A stretch of 64,000 nucleotides of DNA from Tubulanus polymorphus (Eukaryota > Nemertea > Palaeonemertea > Tubulaniformes > Tubulanidae), in contig NC_134035.1 of the NCBI RefSeq assembly GCF_964204645.1, positions 12,195,951 through 12,259,950 of the forward strand, given 5' to 3'. A program made the position numbers and the translations under genes. Below are positions 46,174 to 56,584 of this stretch, one piece after another. The notes under the pieces are model-generated. The model searched no databases, was not told the origin of the DNA, and was given only the letters and a program-made list of their open reading frames with translations. Positions within the stretch are counted from its first letter, which is position 1. The number at the start of each line of letters is the position of its first letter.

Positions 46174-46256
46174 CTTAGTTAACCTATTCGTCTGGTGGTA
46201 AGCGTATTTACAATCGGATGCGCTTATGTGGTTTGTAAAAATATCTGGTCTTAGCT
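46174..46256 (+). repeat. Dispersed repeat (GGTGGTAAGC family), diverged copy
   Basis: Shares TAGTTAACCTATTCGTC, TGGTGGTAAGCG, ACAATCGGATG and GTGGTTTGTAAAAATATC with the other copies, but the right end is changed. Confidence 0.6.
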
Positions 46257-46759
46257 ACAGATCACCCCCAAACTTCAAATACCAGCCCTTGGGAATTAGC
46301 CCAGACCACCCGCTGCAAACCAAGGGTTTGAATCGGTTGAAGTTTTAGATTTGAGGCTTCCCCGTGCTGACATCCCCAATGCTTATCAACTCTGTCAATG
46401 GTAGCGAGACAAGGGCAATGACTCAAAAGGAAAGACAATGAAATGAACGAAATTTTCTGGTGATATCAATTAAAATAATCTTTATTGATATGCACAATAT
46501 AGAATTACTACAACTATTGATACATTTATAGTATCAACACAGACATAATAAACTATTGATACATTTAGTATCAACACAGACATAATAAATGCGAGAAGGA
46601 AGAAAAAACATCCACGACTGTCGTAAAAACAGAATAGAAAAAAAAACATATCAGGCTTAAGAAAATTGATACCTTGTTTCTGCATATGCCAAGTTGACCC
46701 GGCCGGCCGCCTATCTTACCCTACATAACTTGTAAAAAAATCATCATCAGGCTAGCAAT

Positions 46760-46868
46760 TAGTTAGTTACCTAATCGTTGGTGGTAAGCTTTTGATAATC
46801 GGATGGGCTTTTGTGGTTTGTGAAAATATCCGATCGTGAAACTAAACCACAGACAGGTTACTGACTAG
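46760..46868 (+). repeat. Dispersed repeat (GGTGGTAAGC family), copy
   Basis: Closely matches the copy at 45811 across its length, including the GATCGTGAAACTAAACCACA and ACAGGTTACTGACTA right end. Confidence 0.7.
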
Positions 46869-47111
46869 CTAGCAATAACAGGACCGGGCAGCTACCGGTA
46901 TACAAATTTTATTGCAGTTCATTAAAGTCACCCGGCTGATGTGGAGAAACACGGTATCATTTTTGTTAGCCTTACCTCAACAAAATTCAACGAGTTCGGT
47001 TTGTTCCAAATAAAACAAAAAGAGATTTGTATAAATTTGTAATAAATAACATGATGGTTGTTTGCATAAAGCGAAACATTGACAAAATGCGCTGCAGAAT
47101 TTAATCGACCT

Positions 47112-50100
47112 TCAAGAATTCTCGTCGTCTTCGTGCAGAATTTCATTCGCCGATTTTATGAGATTTTTAAAGTCATCGAAAATCTGGAAAAAAAGATCAA
47201 AACGGCGCTGAATAGAGTTTGAAATGAGCTGTGATCTTAAGCATACCGGTAGATGCTTTATCCGAGAGATGTCCTCATGAATTTTGAATTCTAGTCCCCA
47301 GGAACGGATCTAGGAAAATAAGGCAGGGGTCCAGATGAAATGAAAAATGAAATTTTTCAGATTAAGCAGGGCATCATAGGCTATTAGCGCAGTCCCACCC
47401 TCGGTATTAGAAATTTTTAGAGAAATACAGTAGAACTGGCATCATTCAGATCTTTCAATCCTGATTTCATTAAATTCGGATGAAATATTCAGTCCACTTA
47501 GTCTGGAACTATGTAAACTACCGGGTATTATTCATAATTCAGATTATACATAAATTTTAATTAAACAGTCCCTAGTCATCCGAATTAAGAGAGTTCTACC
47601 AAACAACTGAAAATATGCAATCTGGGCTGCCAACCTCTGAAAAGTGCTATCAGTGACAAATTGAATTTTTTTGCTGTAACATTTCATTGAAATGTGAAAG
47701 AAAATGTTCAAATTACATGTAATCAACAGTAAGACTCTCCGTAACATCTTTCATATTTTTGTAGGCATCAAACATATCAAATCAGTATTTCTTGTTATGG
47801 AATAGTAACAAATACTGAAAATCAGGAACAGTTGGCAGCTCTGTGCAATATCTGAGTGGATGACTTTAAGGGCAACATCAATGAGAAGGCATGAGTCTCC
47901 AGACCACTCCCTAAATCCGCCCCTGGTCTTCCAATTTTCCTAGATCCACCCCTGTCTATCACTGAGTGTAGACAACTTACATTGATTACCCAGGTTCTGT
48001 TGTTGAGACAGTGATCGAGTATTTCATTGCTCAACATGCCGATATCTTTCCACGTATCTTTTGCCAAATCGATTCTTGAAATGCAATGACGAAACGTAGT
48101 GAACTGAAAGTGTAACAGTCCGTGGTAGGTTTTGATCGCCGTCACCGCTTCGGCACAAATAGCAAATTCCTGAAAATAGATGATAAAACGCTGCTAATTT
48201 ACCGTCAATATTTCCTAAATATCATTCATAAAGCGCTGGTGCAAAATCCTGCTGATTTCCATACAAATTCAGTAGAGAATATTACAAATCCCGACTGTAT
48301 TCACAGAAAAACTAATTAATCGGTATCTGTGAAGTAGAAACAGGGTTCTTTTCAGCTCAGCATATCCTCAGTGGGAGCTGTTTTCGTTATCAAGCAATTT
48401 CTCGTGCAAACAAGAACGACGAGACACCAAAATCTCAAATTCCACGACTTCTCTCTGATTTTCTCAAGAACCCTGGAATAAACATCAGTGTACATACCGC
48501 GTGTTGTGATCCAAAAGCTGGCAATGCTTTCAATGTTTTTCTATTGTACGCGTGGCCGGTTAATTCTACTGATTTCACCGCTACGATCGGACGAACCGGT
48601 AAATGTGAACACACCTGACACGCTTTATTCAAGATTTTGCTCGGCGTTATGTGTAAATATGGACGTTTCTTTAATTCTTCCTACAAAAAAAATAACGGTA
48701 GAGTCGAAATGCAATGAACGCGATTCATCAAAAAAAATTACATCTTATTTCTTTTAAATACTGCATCAATTTCGCGCAGACAAAATCTCTGCAACATTTA
48801 GTGGAACCTTGTTACAAAAAACTTCAGGGGAAGATACAGCAAATACCTTAACACTATAACCGATAGTTTGTTATACGTATCCAGTATGAAATTATAAAAT
48901 TTATCCTTTTTGGAAATTGTAGATTTGTGAAATAATGTATCTAATTAATCGTCATATCCAAGGTCGTTACAACGAGGTTCTACAGACAGTGGATCTTTAA
49001 ATTCAACGGCCAAATCTAATTTCCAGTTCTAAAAGTGAGATCAATTTTACCTGGAATCGTATTTTCAAATCGTTTTGCAGATGTAACGTCATTTTCTCCT
49101 GAAGTGTCGTTAACGTGTTGACGATACGTCGTAACGGAGTTTGATAAAATTCATCTGAAATTACCATAAATTCACAAACACGTCGTATTAGAAATTGACA
49201 CTTTATACAGACTATATAGCCAGGCGTAGGTCGGCCTTGCGACAGCTTGCAACTCATTGTAACGCGACTCACTGCAACCGCCAGCGACGATCGCGTCGCA
49301 ACGACCAACCGACCTACACTACCTTGCGACTGCCAGCGACCCCAGTCACGATGAGTCGCACATGTTCTACTTTCTGTGACGCGACGCAACCGTCGCAACC
49401 GACCTGCACGCTCTTGCGACTGGGAGCAACTAGTCACACACAGTCGCTGACAATCGCGTCGCAACCGACTTACACCCCCACTTGTGATGCAACGCGACGA
49501 TCGCCTCGAATCGCAAGGTCGACCTACACCTGGCTTAATGACACCGTATGAGAGGATGTCCTAACTACTGAATACGAACTGTCACACATACCATCCTTAG
49601 TCGCTTCGAAGAACGTATCCTCTAAAGCTTGACTCAGTAGAATTTGCAAATACATGTTGAAATCCTCGAGAAGTGGATCTTCTTCTTTTTCAGCGAGCTC
49701 GCACAAACTGAAGAGAAAATATAAAAATATATCAATACAGATTTTACGGGTAGTCGCTCGTAATCATCATGGGACGAACAATAAACTGAACTACTGCACG
49801 TTGGTCAGCCTATTTACAAATCCTCTGATTTTTTCATGTGATTTCACAAAATTCCCCTGAGTAAATCAGAGAAATTTCCAGGTTTAAAATGTTACGATTC
49901 ATTCATTTTCCGTTAAATCTCGTATTGATAAAATAAATACGCGGTCTACAGCGTTATCCGAATTCCTTGAGTTTTTTGTGAAATTTGTCGAATACCCTGA
50001 GGCGAGTTTTCCCAGACTTTTTTGAAGTTTTCTGATTCCCTGAGTTTTCCGAGATTTCCAAGTCAATGGCCACCCTGTACTTACTCTAAAACTTTTGGTT

Positions 50101-53100
50101 GACAATACTTCAGCACTTTAACGACTTCAGAACCGCGTCTATGAGTTTTAAAGATCACATTGACTTCTCTGTATCGATTGTGATGATTATTAGTCCATGA
50201 CGTATACTGCATCAATAGAAACAAAATATCAAATCATATCATATAATCACTAATGTACCTTTCTTCTTATAGGGCATTCCCCTTCAGATACAGCTCTTAT
50301 GGCTCGGGGGTGTCCTCCTCAAATATGTAAATTTTCAATTAATATCTAATTAATCATGACATTTTTTGTATTCATACTTATGTTTATATATTCAAAGACA
50401 CATTATTGGATCCTAGGACAATCTTGAACCCTCCTCATCCTGCCACTCGTCTAGATCCCCCTCCTAATCCTGCCACTGGTCTGCTGATCCCCTCATCCTG
50501 CCACTGGTCTGCTGATCCCCTTCCTCATCCAGCCACTGATCTAGATCCCTCTCCTCCTCCTGCCACTGGTCTGCTGATCCCCCTCCTCATCCTGCCACTG
50601 GTCTGCTGATCCCCCTCCTCATCCTGCCACTGGTCTGCTGATCCTCCTCATCCTGCCACTAGTCTGCTGATCCCCCTCCTCATCCTGCCACTGGTCTGCT
50701 GATCCTCCTCACCCTGCCACTGGTCTGCTGATCCTCCCCCTCATCCTGCCACTGGTCTGCTAATCCCCTCACCGAGCCACTTGTCTGCTGATCCCCCTCA
50801 TCCTGCAACTGTTGAAGGGATCCCCCTCCTCATCCTGCCACTGGTCTGCTGATCCCCCTCCTCATCCTGCCACTGGTCTGCTGATCCTCCCCATCCTACC
50901 ACTGGTCTGCTGATCCCCCTCATCCTGCAACTGTTGAAGGGATCCCCCTCATTCTTATACTCACTATTGTGAAAGCTTTATGACATTTTTCTCCGTTCAT
51001 ATCCGTTGCCTCGAACTTTTGAAGTAACCCAGCCGAATCCACGCGCCAAATCGGCCAATTTTCATCGGGAAATACCTTGTCTTCAACGATGAAAGTACCT
51101 TTCTAAAAACAATACACGCTAACGTTTTAATTGAGTCGCAAATTAAAGATGAGTAACTGATAGCTACAGATGCATACCTCCCATGGACAGGTGACTGTTT
51201 GTGTAAGTACAGGGGTAGATTTAACAGGAACCGTTTTACTGAAACAATATAAAATATACATAATTCAATTGCTAGTCGAATATGACAATAGGGTTGGGCG
51301 TAGTTAGAATCTGGGTTTGTGCACCCTGGGCGAAACAACTCTCCATCCATCCTAGTACGATAGATGACTCCTGAGTACTGTAGCTCAAGGGACCAGTTTC
51401 ACTTTCTCTTTCACAAAGCAAAATTATGATTACAGTCGATTACAACCTTTTTCAGCTTTTCCTAATCAGCTTTCCGAACTTGGGGCGGTAAGTTACTTCC
51501 CTCCAACTAGAAGTGCTAAACACAGGCGTCATACAGTTGAAGCCTGAGAGAACAATCCTTGCAGGACACATTCTTAGCAACAAAGAAATCAATTTCACTG
51601 ACCATGACTTGAGATGATACATATTGGTATGTCGTATGGTTTGCACTACACCGAATTGGACCAAGATTTATGAATTGTTGAATGAATTCTTCCCAATGCA
51701 CTCTCTCGTCCGTAAGCCAAAGTAAACGTGGAACTTACATGACTGGTTTCGGTAGAATATGTCTTTGTGACCGCGGTGTTTTCAGTATTCGATTCTTCTC
51801 AGGTTGACTAGATGTGGCTCTACTAATAACAGGTGACTTCGATTCTACGGCTACGGGTAAAGGTAAAACCTTCTTTTTTGTTTCTCGGGCTTTGTACGTA
51901 AACTTTTTCTACAGAAATAAAACCAAAGACGCATCACAGGAAGGGGCCTTGCCTTTTTGAGCCAAAACCAAAAACTTGTTTTCAAAAATAAATACCCTTT
52001 TTTCTTCGGCAGGCGCCCACTCCGGGTCACTATCCGAATCATACATTTCTCTCTCTAACTCTTCTTCTTGTTCGATTAGAAATTCATCATCACTTTCATC
52101 ATAAACATCATCATTCTTGCTGTCATCATTCACTTTAGTTGTCTCGTCCTTTTTTACATTGAAACTGTTAGCAGTGTAGTCTACTGTAGCAGGGATTTTG
52201 CGAGTTCTACTGCGAGTTTTACGAACAGGCGATTCAGCTGATGAATCATAGAAGAAAAAATACATATCAAACTGTTTATAATTAAACCGAGACCCGGGTA
52301 TTAGTTGCACTCTCAGCACTTGGGGTTTTAAGATCATCTCGGTTGTATAGCCCAAACTAACAACTTAAAGACACGCCATTTTGGCAACTGGGCCCAGATG
52401 AAAGGAAGAGAACTACTTACCTGTAATATCACTCATTTCTCCTTCAATTAACTCTTCAGTTTTTACAGTATCTATGACTTTAGTTTTACCAGTATCTTCT
52501 ACAACTTCAATTTTACGATTGCCTTCTACAACTTCAGTTTTACGATTGCCTTCTACAACTTCAGTTTTACGATTGCCTTCTACAACTTCAGTTTTACCAT
52601 TGTCTTCTACAACTTCAGTTTTACGATTGCCTTCTACAACTTCAGTTTTACCATTGCCTTCTACGACTTCAGTTTTATCAGTGCCTTCTACAACTTCAGT
52701 TTTACGATTGCCTTCTACAACTTCAGTTTTACGATTGCCTTCTACAACTTCAGTTTTACGATTGCCTTCTACAACTTCAGTTTTACCATTGCCTTCTACG
52801 ACTTCAGTTTTATCAGTGCCTTCTACAACTTCAGTTTTACCATTGCCTTCTACAACTTCAGTTTTACGATTGCCTTCTACAACTTCAGTTTTACGATTGC
52901 CTTCTACAACTTCAGTTTTACCATTGCCTTCTACGACTTCAGTTTTATCAGTGCCTTCTACAACTTCAGTTTTACCATTGCCTTCTACAGCTTCAGTTTT
53001 ACGATTGCCTTCTACGACTTCAGTTTTACCATTGTCTTCTACGACTTCAGTTTTACCATTGCCTTCTACGACTACAGTTTTATCAGTGCCTTCTACAACT

Positions 53101-53930
53101 TCAGTTTTACCATTGCCTTCTACGACTTCAGTTTTACCATTGCCTTCTACAACTTCAGTTTTATCAGTGTCTTCTACAACTTCAGTTTTACCATTGCCTT
53201 CTACGACTTCAGTTTTATCGGTGCCTTCTACAACTTCAGTTTTACCATTGCCTTCTACAACTTCAGTTTTACCATTGCCTTCTACGACTTCAGTTTTATC
53301 GGTGCCTTCTACAACTTCAGTTTTACCATTGCCTTCTACAACTTCAGTTTTACCATTGCCTTCTACAACTTCAGTTTTATCAGTGCCTTCTACAACTTCA
53401 GTTTTACCATTGCCTTCTACGACTTCAGTTTTACCATTGTCGCCTACAACTTCAGTTTTAAAAGTGCCTTCTACAGCTTTAGTTCTTAATCTATCAGTGT
53501 CTTCTTCAACTTCAGTTTCCACATTGTTTACGACTTTAGTTTTACCAATGTCTTCAATTTCAGTCTGATCGATGTCTTCTACAACTACACTTGTGTCAAT
53601 TTCTACAACTTTAGTTCTAACAGTGTCTACAGCTTTAGTTTTAATGGTGTCTACGCTTTCAGTTTTATCAATGTCTCCTACCACTTTTGTTTTAACAGCA
53701 TTTAAAGCTTCAGTTTTAACAATGTCTGTGTGCTGATTGGCAGCTGGTGAATGATCGTTGTCATTGGTTACTGATAGTCTACGACGTTTGATTGTTGTTC
53801 TATCGGCGCTTATCTCAACTGTGTTCTGATTGGCTGTCACAACTGATGAATCAGCGTTGTCATCGGTTACTAATAAATGGGGACGTTTCATCGTAGCGTT
53901 ATCGCAGTAATCCATCGTCGCTTCATTCAT
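47112..53930 (-). CDS. CCDC82: DUF4211-domain protein related to CCDC82, with a coding minisatellite
   Basis: Exons in order: 52421-53937 (start ATG 53928-53930), 51996-52237, 51739-51908, 51178-51238, 50965-51102, 50085-50206, 49592-49707, 49051-49154, 48498-48680, 47981-48169, 47112-47183; phase is kept throughout, about 968 aa. The C-terminal 300 residues match the CCDC82 DUF4211 region: LEDFNMYLQILLSQALEDTF, then RRIVNTLTTLQEKM, a Cys pair CQVCSHLPV followed by VELTGHAYNRKT, then TYHGLLHFQF. N-terminal residues about 160-480 are 36 units of KTEVVEGNG type, preceded by KRRRLS, a likely nuclear localisation signal. An acidic block (DESDDEFLIEQEEELE) and a basic KKFTYKARETKKK stretch follow. 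Human CCDC82 is about 544 aa, so the extra length is mostly the repeat. The molecular function of DUF4211 is unknown; a nuclear role is inference. The donor of exon 51996-52237 (GTATTT) is weak. Confidence 0.8.
47625..47842. mobile_element. 220-bp dispersed MITE-like element, copy 2
   Basis: Second copy of the element at 36233-36455. It begins GGCTGCCAAC and ends GTTGGCAGCT, perfect short inverted ends. It sits in the last intron of the CCDC82-like gene. Confidence 0.7.
49205..49530. repeat. Degenerate repeat of TCGCAACCGACCTACAC type
   Basis: Imperfect tandem words (GCGTCGCAAC, GACCTACAC, TGCGACTGCCAGCGAC) with high CpG content, in the intron between exons 49051-49154 and 49592-49707 of the CCDC82-like gene. 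Frames through it are open on both strands but show no protein similarity. Confidence 0.65.
50423..50945. repeat. Minisatellite, about 30-33 bp unit (CCACTGGTCTGCTGATCC)
   Basis: Around sixteen imperfect copies of a unit with CTCATCCTGCCACTGG and TCTGCTGATCCCCCTC. It ends about 20 bases from the donor of the CCDC82-like exon 50965-51102, leaving almost no unique intron sequence next to the exon. Confidence 0.9.
52488..53459 (-). repeat. Coding minisatellite, 36 units of 27 bp
   Basis: Exactly 972 bases, 36 units of 27 bp, each encoding nine residues of the form K-T-E-V-V-E-G-N-G with variants G-T-D, G-N-R and D-N-G at the end. Variant order (two or three N-G/N-R units then a T-D unit) shows a higher-order period of about 81 bp. 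The opposite strand is also open for 364 codons (TSVLPLPST repeats); that frame is a consequence of the repeat. Confidence 0.95.
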
Positions 53931-53937
53931 GACGCCA

Positions 53938-54875
53938 CTGAAAAAGAAACAACAGATGTAGTTCTTCCCTAAATACACTGTAAACTACACAATCACAGCC
54001 ATGTTTGGTCAAAACGAAAAGAGAGGCCCGGTAACAGGGTAACCTAGGGCTAGGCCTATTAAGTGTCCAGCTCATTTTCTTTCAGGTTATTAGTGACAGT
54101 CATCCTCATCTACTAGGTATTTGTTTGCCAACCGCCAAAGCTCATGCCAACATAGATCCTACCTACAGACCCTTCATTGGTTTATTACACCACCAAAGAT
54201 TTCTTGGGCGAACAAGTTGCCACTAGAGAGTGAATCTGCCCGTGAAAAAGAGGGTTTTTGGGTGGTGCAATAAACCAGGAAAGGATTGCAGTGAGGGTTT
54301 GTGTTGCGTTGGTGAACCCAAGTGAGCCTTGGTTAGTGGGAACCAAACCCTGGCAAGCAAGGTTGGGTGACTGTTTGCCGGGTCGAAGGGGCAGGGATGC
54401 TCTAAACGCCACCACGAACTTTCTCTCTCTTCTTCTGGGGCTTTTTGGCTTTTTGCGCCTTTTCAATCCCTAAGATCAATGCCAGCCAAAGAAGTAATGG
54501 AATTTCGAACTACGAAATTATTTCGAAGGCAATTAGAGGGGCCTATAAATCCTTACCTTTAGAAAATAACCTCGAAAACAAAGTGACATTTGGGGCCCTA
54601 ATTCAATTCAATTCAACTATATTCACAGTCAGTTGTAAAACCCGGAAGCCGGACTAATTTGGGTTTCAATCGCGTTAACTCCGATTCCGTGTTTTTAGCA
54701 AATCATCAATTCAAACGACACACTTTATTGATAGATAGTACACGTATTTGACAGCCCTCGATCGGTGATTATTAGTCGAATCAAATAAACCGTTTATAGA
54801 CTCAATCATCAGCTGGTGTCCAGTGTCCGTCGTTTTGTAAGAGGAACTCAGCGCGTTGAAATTTATGTGAAAATC
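53938..54875. other. Divergent intergenic region between the CCDC82-like gene and TMEM167
   Basis: Under 1 kb separates the first coding exon of the minus-strand CCDC82-like gene from the plus-strand TMEM167 start. That coding exon begins at an acceptor (53938-53939), so an unidentified 5' non-coding exon must lie in this stretch or beyond; a shared bidirectional promoter is plausible. A short inverted repeat (GGTTTATTACACCACC and GGTGGTGCAATAAACC) spans about 54180-54283. No other gene seen. Confidence 0.45.
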
Positions 54876-55722
54876 ATGGTAAACTTTATGAGAAATCTAT
54901 CGATAAATGTTAGACAGTTGTACTATTTATCGCCAGGAACCGTTAATTTTGATATTTTACTATTATTTTCAGTCAGCTCTGTTTAACTTTCAAAGTTTAC
55001 TGACTGTGGTTTTATTATTGATCTGCACATGTGCGTACTTACGTTCGATTGCGCCAAGTATTTTGGATAAGAACAAAGAAGGGTAAGTTAAATGGATGGA
55101 ATTAACCGGTCTGTCCACTACTGTCTGACACACCTGCTCTCCGTGCAATGTTTTGGACCGTAATTTCGTTAATAATCGGTTTATCTGTACATACTATGCA
55201 TCAATTATTGTATTCATCAATTATGACTTTTCTTATCTTTGATTTCAGATTGCTAGGTATATTTTGGAAATCGGCAAGAATAGGTAAATAGATTCTTACT
55301 TTTTGAAGCTAGAATTTTCAATTATTTAGAATATCAATACCTGAAACTAGTTGGCATACCAGGGGTCAGTTTTGTTAGTTACCTTATCGTTGGTGGTAAG
55401 CTTTTATAATCAGATGGGCTTATACCACTGTGATATGGTCATGTGGTTTGTGAAAATATCCGATCGTGAAATAAACCACAGACAGGTCAGTTGAGAACAG
55501 TCCTATGACTATCTCAGTTCTATTGCTAATCTTAACGCTTAATGACCACTTTTGGACTAAACCATTTCAACTATGCAACTGACCCTGGTAGTTATGAGTA
55601 AAGCTTAATGCGTCGTTTATTCATCTGTGCTATTATTTATTTCTACAACAGGTGAAAGGAAGAGTCCATATGTAGCTGTATGTTGTATCGCTATGGCGTT
55701 CAGTATCCTGTTCCTGTCCTGA
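54876..55722 (+). CDS. TMEM167A: Protein kish (TMEM167A/B homologue)
   Basis: Exons: 54876-54878 (the ATG alone), 54973-55082, 55249-55283, 55652-55722; GT/AG and phase agree. The product is 72 aa, the same size as human TMEM167[21 protein letters not shown], then [38 protein letters not shown], ending AFSILFLS. It is a small Golgi membrane protein with an N-terminal hydrophobic helix (about residues 8-26) and a C-terminal one (about 55-71), conserved in animals and linked to the early secretory pathway. The first intron begins directly after the start codon (ATG then GTAAAC), so gene finders working from open frames would miss it. The polyadenylation signal is at 55867. Confidence 0.95.
55374..55490 (+). 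repeat. Dispersed repeat (GGTGGTAAGC family) in a TMEM167 intron
   Basis: Matches the copies at 45811 and 46760 (GTTAGTTACCTTATCGTTGG at the start, GATCGTGAAATAAACCACAG near the end) with an extra internal segment. It lies between the third and fourth coding exons. Confidence 0.7.
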
Positions 55723-56584
55723 TTCCATCCACTTCTAATCACGGGCATAATGCTAGCAATTACTGATGGTGCTTTATGGGGTCAATGTCGGTTCAGATGT
55801 CGGTGGAATTTTATAAAATTCTCTTTGAAACAAATTCCTGTATAAATTGTGTAGATGTCAACATGAAATAAAATACTATTGTATATATATATATATATAT
55901 ATATATGTCCTTGTTTTTCTGTCCTCTTGATGGTCAAAGGCTTTAGGATCTTGACTGTCCAAAATCCGAAGCAGGCTGCTAAATTGAATCTTTCAAGTCT
56001 CATGATTGAATACAGATTACATGGAGCATTTTATCGTGTGTTCACGATACAGTCGACAACCCTTGCCATGGAGTTGACCGGGCCAGAGATGACTAGTTGA
56101 CTTTGCAAAGGTAAAAAGCAAAGAATTTTGATACAAAGAAAGTATATTAGAGATGAAATAATACCATTGTTGAACATGACAGCAATAAAAAGTTGGCTTG
56201 GCCTTAAAATAAAAGTTAGGTAATAAGGTACAATCGTACTCAAGTTGTCATAGGATGTCATTATGGTGACAACTCTCACTTAGAACAGTAAAATCATCGC
56301 CTTTCTTTTTTGACTAACTCTTGACGAAAATGAAATCATTCTTCTGACTGTCCTAAACTGGGACATCCCTTACTGATTTTGCCAGTTCCATTTTGAGTTA
56401 GGCGAGGTTTACTGGAAATACTCAAATTGTGATTAAAAAATAAGATGACTTATAGATTTCGAATGTACCGCTAAATTTTGGGTAACAACCAAAAAAATCA
56501 CAGTGTGAGCAGTTAGTTAACGCACCAAGAAAAACAAAAATATATACAAGAGATTTCAAACATTATCCGTGAATAATAAATCTT
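55723..56584. other. Convergent 3' UTR region of TMEM167 and TMEM101
   Basis: The two genes converge here. Apart from the TMEM167 polyadenylation signal and an AT microsatellite I see no gene. The frames at 55782-56279 on either strand have no protein-like features. No clear minus-strand AATAAA close to the TMEM101 stop was found. Confidence 0.5.
55867..55872 (+). promoter_or_regulatory. Polyadenylation signal of TMEM167
   Basis: AATAAA 145 bases after the stop codon, just before a short AT microsatellite (55881-55906). Confidence 0.55.

Larger units (their letters stand above)
44266..47111. other. Intergenic DNA with several repeats; 3' UTR of the CCDC82-like gene at the right
   Basis: No coding exon recognised. 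It contains the long foldback at 44.8-44.9 kb and three copies of the GTTGGTGGTAAGC repeat. A minus-strand AATAAA (seen as TTTATT) at 46481-46486 is a candidate 3' end for the CCDC82-like gene. A 27-base segment near 44330 (GAAAGATTCCTAGCGGCGTG) is directly duplicated. Confidence 0.5.

Noticed and set aside
49003-49551. 118-153 codon frames rich in Arg/Thr
   Set aside because: Arise from the CpG-rich degenerate repeat in the intron. Only the 49051-49154 part is a real exon, and in the minus strand CCDC82-like frame.
52474-53568. 364-codon plus-strand frame (TSVLPLPST repeats)
   Set aside because: It is the antisense of the coding 27-bp minisatellite. Both strands stay open because the unit is a multiple of three, and it has no splice sites or similarity of its own.
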